DNA of 12,108 nt from Micrococcales bacterium. GTDB lineage: Bacteria; Actinomycetota; Actinomycetes; Actinomycetales; Dermatophilaceae. The position numbers and the translations under genes were made by a program. The notes below the pieces were generated by a model. The model searched no databases, was not told the DNA's origin, and saw only the letters and a program-made list of their open reading frames with translations. Positions 6,066 to 12,108 of this stretch are shown in pieces. Where the stretch lies: assembly GCA_003132125.1 (NCBI GenBank), contig PKWT01000249.1, positions 1 to 12,108 on the forward strand. Direction: 5' to 3'. Positions within the stretch are counted from its first letter, which is position 1. Each line of letters starts with the position of its first letter.

Positions 6066-7307
6066 TCAGTCATCGACGCCAAAGTAGGCCTGGGCCGCCT
6101 GGCGGATCTGCGCGAGCTTTTTCGAGATCGGGCTGTGGTTGGCATACCCCAGCTGCTCGGCAATCTCGTGCTGTCGGTATCCGCTGGATAGCAGCACGAC
6201 GATCTCGCGCTGCTTGCTGTCGAGCAGGGCGAGGAAGTCGCTGGTCACCAAATTACCGAGGACCTCGCTCTGTGGTCCCTGGATCGGGATGGTGTCCGTC
6301 AGCTCGACGAAGCGCACCTGGATCTTGTTGCGCTTGCGGTAGAGCTTGCGTTCGAAGTCTTCGCGCGCGTTCGACCACTGGGCGGAGAAGTCGTCCTCGA
6401 CCCGGTGTTGGCGCACGGCCTCGAGGATGCCGCGCAGGCGCCCCGTCGAGTCGGCGGCGTCGATCGTCTCGGCGACCTTCTCCGCGGCCTCTTCTTCTCC
6501 CATCCAGATGGGTCCGCCCATGCGCGGGTTGCCGGTCACAGCACCGTCGAGAAAGCCACCATCCTCGAGCGGGACGGGTCCGACCGTCTTGCCCTTGTCG
6601 ACCACTGGGAAGGTCCGCAACGTTTCCTGAACAACGGTGGTGATTGGCGGCACCCAGAAGTCGAGGTTGTGGGCCAGCAGGCGGATCGGGTCGTCCTTTG
6701 AGAAGGCGCCGAGCCGTGAGCCGGAGTTGAGGTGGGGCCAGATGGTCCACGCCCAGGCCTTCGCAAGACGCTCACCGAAGTCAGCGGGGAGGAAGTGGTC
6801 GAGGTTGCAGTGATCTGCCATGAATGGCCACTGACCTCGTCGAAGGAGCGGCAGACCGAACCGGTCGAGCGTGGCCTTGGGGAGCAGGTGGAAGAGTGCC
6901 TCGTACTCGAAGTAGCGCGACTGGGTGCGCGGAACCAGGATGGTGTTGATGTCCCCGAGATCAGCGATCCGGGCGATCGGCTCGGGCAGTTCTTCCGCGT
7001 CGAAGAAACGCCGGCGGAACTGCCCTGCCTCCCAGAGCAGGTTCCACATGCCGACCTGGCCCCCCAGCTCAAGTGACCGCTGTTCCATCTCAATTGCGAC
7101 GTAGTCGGGCAGCTGGGGCTCCACAGGCCGGACCACGCCGGCGAACATCATCCCGGCGGAGATGTTGTAAAGCGCCGGGTGGTCCTCCGGCGCCGCCTCA
7201 TCGGCGGGCAGGAACGCGCTGTCGCGCTGCCACGCTTCGATCTCGGCCGTGGCGGGCTCTCGGTCCTCGCTCATCGATGTGTCCATGTGCTCGTTTGTTT
7301 GCGTCAT
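6066..7307 (-). CDS. Unknown protein with C-terminal sigma-70 region 4-like HTH; helicase partner
   Basis: Seen: 413 aa. Residues about 357-405 (LLDSKQREIVVLLSSGYRQHEIAEQLGY through KKLAQIR) read as a sigma region 4 or LuxR-type HTH: a helix ending in a Gly turn, then the EIAEQLG pair, then a recognition helix. Residues 40-340 are unrecognised; notable segments are QVGMWNLLWEAGQFRRRFF (84-102), WPHLNSGSRLGAFSKDDPIRLLAHNLDFW (190-218) and a basic helix ERKLYRKRNK (319-328). There is no sigma region 2, so it is unlikely to be a true sigma factor. It starts 51 bp after the helicase stop on the same strand, so co-expression is likely. Start uncertain: ATGs at 7307, 7286 and 7274, none with an ideal ribosome site. 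Confidence 0.75.
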   Translation of the reverse strand: MTQTNEHMDTSMSEDREPATAEIEAWQRDSAFLPADEAAPEDHPALYNISAGMMFAGVVRPVEPQLPDYVAIEMEQRSLELGGQVGMWNLLWEAGQFRRRFFDAEELPEPIARIADLGDINTILVPRTQSRYFEYEALFHLLPKATLDRFGLPLLRRGQWPFMADHCNLDHFLPADFGERLAKAWAWTIWPHLNSGSRLGAFSKDDPIRLLAHNLDFWVPPITTVVQETLRTFPVVDKGKTVGPVPLEDGGFLDGAVTGNPRMGGPIWMGEEEAAEKVAETIDAADSTGRLRGILEAVRQHRVEDDFSAQWSNAREDFERKLYRKRNKIQVRFVELTDTIPIQGPQSEVLGNLVTSDFLALLDSKQREIVVLLSSGYRQHEIAEQLGYANHSPISKKLAQIRQAAQAYFGVDD

Positions 7308-7358
7308 GCCTTCAACACGACAGTTCCACCCCGAATTGTTCCGGCGGTCCTCCGTGTC

Positions 7359-9938
7359 TCAGTCGCCCGGACGGATGCGGTTTTGGGTGAGTCGGTCGAT
7401 CACCTGACTTGGTAGGCACCCGTGCTCTGTCATCACCGACCGGACGTGCTGTCGGAGGACGTGCTCAGCCTGGATACCCGTTGCGCTGGTGAGCAGACCG
7501 CTCCATACAGATGAGATGTCACCGGCGATCTGCTCGACGGTCTCGGTCGACGCGAGGTACACGTTGGGATTCGCAGCGGGCGCGTGCTGAGGATCGACGA
7601 CGAGGCGATCCGACACGATGACGGCGGGACTCCCAGGGGGTGGGTGATCCATCCCCTGGTCGCCCGCCAGCTGGTCGAGCTGAGTGTTCGCCTGGCGCAG
7701 GTCCTTGAGAGGGAGCAGACCGTCCGAGTGTTGCTCCGACTTCGCTTCGACGGTCATCCACATCGCCGTGTCCCACAGCCACGCAGAGTCGCAACGCCCT
7801 TGTCCTTTGGGCTTCGATGCCTCCGCACCCAAGAACGTGCCGAGGGTTGTCAAACCGCCCTCGTACGTTGTGGCGTCATTCTGGGCGAGTGCCTCACGCA
7901 TCTGCTTGAGCTCTTCGGCCACGCGGTTAGCCCGAAGCTGGCCACGAAGCTTCGCGGTGATCGCATTCACGGCAACCACGTCCATGCCTGCCAGAGGGAC
8001 CTCCTCAGATCCGGGAAGGTCACGCATCTCTTTCAGCCAGGTTCCTCGGACGTTGGAGGCTGTCGATGCCTGGCGAACAAGCTGCCTCGCGCGGGCACGC
8101 TGGGTCTCGTCCTGGGCGCCAAGGTGAAGCCAAACGCCAGCCAGATACAGCAGGAGTCCGCGGTACCCGCGCGTGGCCTCCCCGCCGGTGCCGACGCGAC
8201 GAGCTGCTTCCTGCAGCTGTTCGCTCGCTCCAATCCAGTCGCCGCGGAACGCCAGCTGCCAGCCTTCGACCTCCGACGCCGCTGCCGAGCCGAGAGCGTC
8301 AGCACCGGGCGACTCGACCTTGACCGCGTCCTGTCGGAACTCAGCCACCATCGGCTCGCCCTGCTCGCGCCAATCTGTGTCATGCGCGAGGAACATCTGG
8401 ACGTTTTCGATCACCTCGTCAGGATCCGCGCCGCGACTGTTTCGCCAACCGAACTCCACCTCTGCCTGGAGCTCGGGCTCGAGTGGACCGCGATTCTCGC
8501 TCCGGCTGAAGTACCGCGTGATGTCCGAACCAAGGACCACAACGACGGCAAAGTCGTTCGGTCCTCGGGTGCATCTCCCGGCACCTTGAACGATGCGCGT
8601 TCGGAGCCGTTCGGCCAGTGCTGCGCTCGCCTCGGCACGTTCGCCGAGGAACTTCTCCTGAAGGCTGACCGCGTCCGGCTTGCCTCCAAGCACCACTACG
8701 CGACAGGCGCGTCCAGGCAGGTCAAGACCGTCGTACCGGTTGGCGAGTCCGAGGATGCCGGTGGGCGCGTCCGCGAACACAGACAGGCCATGTTCGACGT
8801 GGTCGCGGCCCATGACCGGAACCCCCTCGCCGGCCAACGCTGCAGCCGCAGCTTCTGTCTTCGCGATGGTGTCCTGGCTCAGGACCAGCGCCTTGTTCGT
8901 GACTCCAACGATGCGCTTGGTCAGGCCTATGGCGTCACCACCCGTCACCAGGTCTGGAAACACAAAGAGTCGTCGGCCAGAGCGTGGCGGTGTCTTTGTC
9001 GGCAACGGCATGCGGACGATCTCTGCACGGCCGAAGGCTCGCTCCAGCTCGCCCCCCGCTCCCAAAGTCGCCGACAAGTAGATGCGCTGCAGTGCCCGGG
9101 CGAACACGCGGTTCTCGAACGTCGGCGGAATCATGGGCCGGATCTGGATGCCGCCGTACGAGAGGTAAACGCAGCACGCGGCAAGGCCCGAGCGAACCAT
9201 GGCGAGTTCAAACTTGAACGGCTTCGGCAGCTTGGCCAACACCTCATCCAGTCGCCCGAGCGCGGCCGGATCAAGGGCTGGGAGTACGAGGCGGACCTGG
9301 TGATGCGCCCCCGGATCTGGCTCGCCGCGGAGCCTCTGGAGCAATAGCCCCGAGAGGAATGGGCTGAGCGCGTCGAGTACGGCGAGGTAGTGCTTTTCAC
9401 TCTTGTAGCGACTGATGGTGATGCCGTACTCAGCACCAACGAACTGTTCCCCGGCGTGGGCGTCGTCGAAGATCACCAGCCGTGGCTCGGGGAGCTTCGG
9501 GCTGCTGTTGAAGATCGCACTGTAGGTGGTGACGGCAATCGCTTCGGCGCCCTCTAGGGCGCTCAGCGCTAGGGTCTGCCAATCGTGGTGACTGCCAACC
9601 AAGAGCTCACCTGGAACGCCCTCCCGACGGGCCGTTGCGAGAACCTGGCGCGCGAGTTGCTTGGTCGGTGTCGCGTAGACGACTGGCCCCTCGCTTTTGC
9701 GCCGCACCCATTCGGCGATCAGGAGCCCCGGGAGAGTCTTGCCGGACCCGGTAGGCAGCTCGAGCGCCAGGTCCTCGGTGTTTTGATGATGCTCGGCATA
9801 GGCCCGGATGACATCACCCTGATGCAGCCACAAGCCGTCCACGGCCTCGTTAGTGCGTGGCAGCGTGCCGCTGAGGTACAGCTCTTCAGGCGAAGGGAAC
9901 TGCTGCTGCACTTGGTTGGTCTTGCCTTGGAACGCCAT
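7359..9938 (-). CDS. DEAD/DEAH-box (SF2, XPD/DinG-like C-terminal) helicase with long C-terminal extension
   Basis: Seen: 859 aa. An upstream HQGDVIRAY (39-47) precedes Walker A LPTGSGKT (61-68), motif Ia ATPTKQLARQ (89-98), motif II DDAH (158-161), motif III YLSATL (287-292), motif V NRYDGLDLPG (400-409) and motif VI QGAGRCTRG (451-459). The RYDGLDLPG form and spacing resemble the XPD/DinG-like helicase C-terminal domain. All ATPase residues are intact. Residues 500-859 are helical and unrecognised, perhaps partner- or DNA-binding. Start: ATG 9938 follows GGGGGAG at about 5 nt. It is first of five minus-strand genes; such helicases are frequent in phage-defence modules. It is not recognisably part of a named system, as the downstream partner is not one I know (for example not a DUF1837 HamA). 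Confidence 0.85.
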   Translation of the reverse strand: MAFQGKTNQVQQQFPSPEELYLSGTLPRTNEAVDGLWLHQGDVIRAYAEHHQNTEDLALELPTGSGKTLPGLLIAEWVRRKSEGPVVYATPTKQLARQVLATARREGVPGELLVGSHHDWQTLALSALEGAEAIAVTTYSAIFNSSPKLPEPRLVIFDDAHAGEQFVGAEYGITISRYKSEKHYLAVLDALSPFLSGLLLQRLRGEPDPGAHHQVRLVLPALDPAALGRLDEVLAKLPKPFKFELAMVRSGLAACCVYLSYGGIQIRPMIPPTFENRVFARALQRIYLSATLGAGGELERAFGRAEIVRMPLPTKTPPRSGRRLFVFPDLVTGGDAIGLTKRIVGVTNKALVLSQDTIAKTEAAAAALAGEGVPVMGRDHVEHGLSVFADAPTGILGLANRYDGLDLPGRACRVVVLGGKPDAVSLQEKFLGERAEASAALAERLRTRIVQGAGRCTRGPNDFAVVVVLGSDITRYFSRSENRGPLEPELQAEVEFGWRNSRGADPDEVIENVQMFLAHDTDWREQGEPMVAEFRQDAVKVESPGADALGSAAASEVEGWQLAFRGDWIGASEQLQEAARRVGTGGEATRGYRGLLLYLAGVWLHLGAQDETQRARARQLVRQASTASNVRGTWLKEMRDLPGSEEVPLAGMDVVAVNAITAKLRGQLRANRVAEELKQMREALAQNDATTYEGGLTTLGTFLGAEASKPKGQGRCDSAWLWDTAMWMTVEAKSEQHSDGLLPLKDLRQANTQLDQLAGDQGMDHPPPGSPAVIVSDRLVVDPQHAPAANPNVYLASTETVEQIAGDISSVWSGLLTSATGIQAEHVLRQHVRSVMTEHGCLPSQVIDRLTQNRIRPGD

Positions 9939-10089
9939 CTCTTCTCCCCCGTCTCCAGCTGGTTACGTCCTACCGACGGTGTCGATTGCCGCTCCGTCGA
10001 GTGACGACCGTCGCGCACCAAGCAACGCGTCATCTCGGTTCACGCAGTCCAACGGGCCGAGCCAGACCTCCACAAACTAGTTCGGGTCT

Positions 10090-10677
10090 TCATGGGTCTT
10101 GTCCGTGCTGAGCAGCTCTAAGCCCAGGATACTCAGACGAGGCGTCCTCCTCGCCGGTAGTCCCCCGACCACCTCTGCGGCTTCGCAGTCTTCGCGCTGC
10201 TGGCCGCATCGCCTGACACGATCGCGCCAGCGCGTCTTGCACGGTGGTTTTTGGCAGACTCATCGCGCTTGCGACTTCCCGGATTGTCAGGCCCGACTCG
10301 TACAACCGACAGACCTTCGCCAACTGCTCCTGGCTCAACCCACAGCGTCACATCTCCACACCTGCCTCACTCAGTAGCCGCAGCACTGTCCCCTTGCTGA
10401 GTGCGTAGGTCTTCTGGAGTTCCGTCGAGGAGATGCCTGCCTGGTAGTCGACCACCAGCTGGGCGATGACATCTGGACCAAGCCTCAGGTCGACCCGATG
10501 CACCCGACTCGGCACTGGCTCTGGTTCAGCCCGTCTCGGCGCATGCTCAACATCCAGCAACCTGGCCAACCGACGGGTGTTCCGCCAGAGCTGCGGTTGC
10601 CTGGAGTAACGTCGTAGGACCTCGACCAGTGTTTCAGCAGTCCAAAGGCCCTCACCGAAATTGCGTGGGGTAAACGG
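10090..10677 (-). pseudogene. Double-HTH (resolvase-type) protein gene broken by an in-frame TGA
   Basis: One minus-strand frame runs from 10677 to a stop at 10090, interrupted once by TGA at 10350-10348. Before the stop it reads PRNFGEGLWTAETLVEVLRR and ends in an HTH (VIAQLVVDYQAGISSTELQK ... VLRLLSEAGVEM). After the stop it resumes without frame change (RCGLSQEQLAKVCRLYESGL, then TIREVASAMSLPKTTVQDAL), a second Hin-like HTH. Such twin-HTH proteins normally read straight through, often as GVxMRRQGL, so CGA to TGA is the likely lesion. The 5' end also lacks a start: a TGA lies at 10680-10678 and the first start-type codon is a TTG at 10569. Function would be DNA binding, often near recombinases; here it is probably dead. 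Confidence 0.55.
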
Positions 10678-10767
10678 TCAAAGCTCAGCCCTTCGTTGAC
10701 TGGCACCGTGAACCGGCTTTCGGGCCACAGAGTTCGGTGGATGCCGAGACGTCCTCTATGACAAGGT

Positions 10768-11040
10768 CTACTGATGCGTCCCCCTCCTGCCACGACAGCA
10801 CGAGCGGCTGTCGTGCTCGACGCGCTGGCGGATCACATCGACAAGGTCTTGCAGGCCTTCAATGACTTCGGCACTCGCCGTCGCGTCGAGCCCTCGCCGC
10901 ACGCGCCTTGGGCACCGACACGAACCTGGAACACCGACACGCCGCCGACACGAAATTGGAACTCCGACACGAAATCCGGATTCCTGCGCTTGCCCGCCGA
11001 GAAACTCCACCGCGGCTCGTCGTGCGGTGTTTTCATCCAT
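10768..11040 (-). CDS. Small ORF of 90 aa with perfect Shine-Dalgarno, unknown
   Basis: Begins MDENTARRAAVEFLGGQAQE from ATG 11040. AAGGAGG lies 9 nt upstream (11056-11050), among the strongest ribosome sites in the window. The start overlaps the end of a 22-aa upstream ORF (ATGGATGA). The first 20 residues and residues 55-78 (SAEVIEGLQDLVDVIRQRVEHD) look coding by third-position GC. The middle (about 22-42) crosses the 30-bp tandem repeat and looks unnatural (Arg/Cys/Val-rich), so an original gene may have been disrupted there. The opposite strand has a competing ORF over the same stretch (10774-11064). No function can be given. Confidence 0.4.
   Translation of the reverse strand: MDENTARRAAVEFLGGQAQESGFRVGVPISCRRRVGVPGSCRCPRRVRRGLDATASAEVIEGLQDLVDVIRQRVEHDSRSCCRGRRGTHQ
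10915..10974. repeat. Two tandem 30-bp repeats containing four CCGACACG boxes
   Basis: Units 10915-10944 and 10945-10974 match at 24 of 30 positions. CCGACACG recurs at 10915, 10934, 10945 and 10964, so boxes are spaced 19, 11 and 19 bp. Spaced direct repeats of this kind occur at ends of some IS families (for example IS21-like multiple terminal repeats) or as iteron-like protein sites. No neighbouring transposase supports the IS idea. Confidence 0.55.
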
Positions 11041-11101
11041 GGAGGTCCACCTCCTTCAGGGTGAGGACTACCTTTGCCTCGGACCGGCTCGTGATACTCA
11101 C
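11033..11101 (-). CDS. 22-aa leader ORF, candidate translational-coupling peptide
   Basis: GTG at 11101, TGA at 11035-11033, peptide ending TLKEVDLHG. The GTG overlaps the stop of the 50-aa ORF upstream (GTGA), and its own stop overlaps the ATG of the 90-aa ORF downstream (ATGGATGA). It runs through the hairpin that could hide the downstream Shine-Dalgarno, so its translation could open that site. It has no good ribosome site of its own and would rely on coupling. The arrangement is suggestive, but expression is unproved. Confidence 0.35.
   Translation of the reverse strand: MSITSRSEAKVVLTLKEVDLHG
11041..11056 (-). promoter_or_regulatory. Shine-Dalgarno within a potential occluding hairpin
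   Basis: On the minus strand AAGGAGG is followed by TGGA and CCTCC, then ATG. GGAGG can pair with CCTCC across a 4-nt loop, giving five G-C or A-T pairs that bury the ribosome site directly before the start of the 90-aa ORF. Confidence 0.5.
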
Positions 11102-11250
11102 GATGCGTCCTCGGGGCGGTGTTGTTGGTCGATGTCGTTGAGGCGGTGGTGCGGGAGAACGTGCACGGTCGCCGTGGTCGCGTCGAAGGGGCTGCGCCAG
11201 ACGAGCAGCCGGGGCGTCTGAGCCCAGGTGCTCGCTCCAGGGAATCGCAC
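11098..11250 (-). CDS. Small ORF of about 50 aa, unknown
   Basis: From GTG 11250: 50 aa containing GASTWAQTPRLLVWRSPFDA and VHVLPHHRLNDIDQQHRPED. Codon choice is coding-like (third positions mostly G/C) and the composition is that of a normal soluble protein, unlike the Arg/Ser/Pro-rich shadow frames here. The upstream in-frame TAA limits the 5' end; a CTG right after the TAA is another possible start. There is no clear ribosome site. It lies 98 bp after the multi-HTH gene on the same strand and overlaps the 22-aa ORF by GTGA. Unrecognised; it could be the tail of a truncated gene. Confidence 0.4.
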   Translation of the reverse strand: MRFPGASTWAQTPRLLVWRSPFDATTATVHVLPHHRLNDIDQQHRPEDAS

Positions 11251-11348
11251 GACCCAGGCGAGACTGAGCAGTTAGCGGGCCACCGTGTCGGCATCCTGCG
11301 CGACCCGCTGTGGTGTGCGCGGACCTGGGTGGGAAAAAACATGTGGAG

Positions 11349-12107
11349 CTACCTGCTCGGCGTGTCCGCTGCTCGGGGTGCGGCGTAGGCGGGCAGGCCC
11401 TGGCTCGCGCGGTGGCGGAGGACGGTGCGACCGCTGACCCCCAACCGGCGGGCGATCTCCGCGTCAGGGTGGTGGCCTGCCAGCCGTTGAAGAGCCGCCT
11501 GCCGCTCCCCCGGCCTGAGGGGGACGACCTCGCCACGGACAGCGCGGTCGACGGCGACGATGTCGATGATGTCGACGTCCTTCTGCTGGGTGCTGGGCTT
11601 CCAGCCGGCCCGTTCCGCCCGCAGACGGGATCGGACCGCGGCGGCCCCGTCCCCGGGATCCTCCAAGCGCAGGTGCTCGTACACGCCGGCGATCGCCGCG
11701 GTGGTGTGGGGGTGCGGTCTCGTCCGGCCGTTCACCGTCGCGCCGATGGCGTGGCTAGTCAGGCCGGTCGCCGCCGCGAGCTGCTCGAGTGTCCACCCGT
11801 CAGCATGCAGAGCCCTCAGCGCCTCGGCGGCCGCCGCCGCGGCAGGGTTGGCGTCGCCGGGCTGGACGCAGAGGATGGCGTCGGCGGCGGCCGTGCTGAT
11901 CCGGGGGGCCGTGGCCGCCCGGAGAAGAGTGGCGACGCTGACCCCACCCGTTCGGGAGATCTGCTCAAGGGTCATCCCGGACGCGCGGAGGTCCTGAAGG
12001 TGCTCGCGGACGGGCTCGGCGGGGGTGAACGGCGCCCAGGTAGCGGATCGCTGCTGCCGGTAGCGGTGTCGCTCGTAGTCGGCGCTGCGTCTCCGCGCGT
12101 CGACGTC
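11349..12107 (-). CDS. Multi-HTH DNA-binding protein, 5' end outside the window
   Basis: Partial. The frame stays open to the right edge, so the ATG at 11975 is almost certainly internal: upstream of it 44 further codons read naturally (YRQQRSATWAPFTPAEPVRE, then HLQDLRASG). Visible part 252 aa. Three HTH-like units follow one another: MTLEQISRTGGVSVATLLRA, then WTLEQLAAATGLTSHAIGAT, and near the C-terminus PDAEIARRLGVSGRTVLRHR. A linker with DVDIIDIVAVDRAVRGEVVP lies between the second and third. Family knowledge: proteins with serial HTHs of this kind are common in actinobacterial prophages, plasmids and integrative elements. Role is probably DNA binding; target unknown. GC is very high, above the regions to its left. 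Confidence 0.7.
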   Translation of the reverse strand, partial: DVDARRRSADYERHRYRQQRSATWAPFTPAEPVREHLQDLRASGMTLEQISRTGGVSVATLLRAATAPRISTAAADAILCVQPGDANPAAAAAAEALRALHADGWTLEQLAAATGLTSHAIGATVNGRTRPHPHTTAAIAGVYEHLRLEDPGDGAAAVRSRLRAERAGWKPSTQQKDVDIIDIVAVDRAVRGEVVPLRPGERQAALQRLAGHHPDAEIARRLGVSGRTVLRHRASQGLPAYAAPRAADTPSR

Positions 12108-12108
12108 C

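Noticed and set aside
5966..6643. 225-codon plus-strand frame, Arg/Ser-rich
   Set aside because: Extreme Arg/Ser/Pro composition, antisense to the sigma4-like protein.
7584..9347. 587-codon plus-strand open frame opposite the helicase
   Set aside because: It is Arg/Leu/His-rich with no recognisable domain, and it lies antisense to a helicase whose motifs are all intact. Long antisense frames are expected in high-GC coding DNA.
6066..9938. Hachiman (HamA/HamB) system
   Set aside because: The helicase could fit HamB loosely, but the partner is a 413-aa sigma4-HTH protein downstream and shows no DUF1837-like features that I can recognise.
10915..10974. CRISPR array
   Set aside because: Only two abutting repeat units with no unique spacers between them and no cas genes in the window.
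10833..11536. Minus-strand frames across the small-ORF region (169 and 167 codons)
   Set aside because: Arg/Ser/Pro-rich shadow frames. The 167-codon frame only shares its last 22 codons with the leader ORF; the upstream part overlaps the multi-HTH gene.

Overview
The window is high-GC DNA with GTG/TTG starts and strong GC bias at third codon positions. Its protein families (DUF4365, a SecB-like protein resembling mycobacterial Rv1957, IS30-type transposase, multi-HTH proteins) point to an actinobacterium; genus cannot be fixed from sequence alone. The gene content (nuclease-like DUF4365 protein, helicase, SecB-like chaperone with an HTH partner, insertion sequence, decayed genes) looks like an accessory or defence-island region, not core genome.

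Layout. 62-2102 (+): a DUF4365 nuclease-fold protein and an alpha/beta hydrolase. 2169-3406: an apparently intact IS30-family element with imperfect 30-bp inverted repeats and a full-length transposase (-). 3407-3851: 445 bp with no supported intact gene, possibly a decayed minus-strand gene. 3852-9938 (-): five co-directional genes. In transcription order these are a DEAD/DEAH helicase, a protein of unknown fold ending in a sigma-70 region 4-like HTH, a 239-aa Cys/His-domain plus coiled-coil protein, an HTH regulator, and a SecB-like chaperone. 10090-10677: a double-HTH gene broken by one in-frame TGA and lacking a start. 10768-11250: a cluster of tiny overlapping ORFs with a hairpin that may hide a ribosome-binding site, next to a 30-bp tandem repeat. 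11349-12107: a multi-HTH DNA-binding protein that continues beyond the right edge.

How the genes may work together. The tightest unit is HTH regulator plus SecB-like chaperone (4-nt gap), preceded by a perfect 8+2+8 palindrome overlapping a TATGAT box and followed by a strong Shine-Dalgarno. This resembles the antitoxin-chaperone half of toxin-antitoxin-chaperone (TAC) systems such as HigBA-Rv1957. The 239-aa protein just upstream is the only local toxin candidate, and its N-terminal domain only weakly recalls HicA-like toxins. Further upstream, the helicase and the sigma4-like protein form a plausible two-gene module of unknown function. My inference is a defence locus combining the helicase module with a non-canonical TAC; the sequence supports the layout but not the activity.
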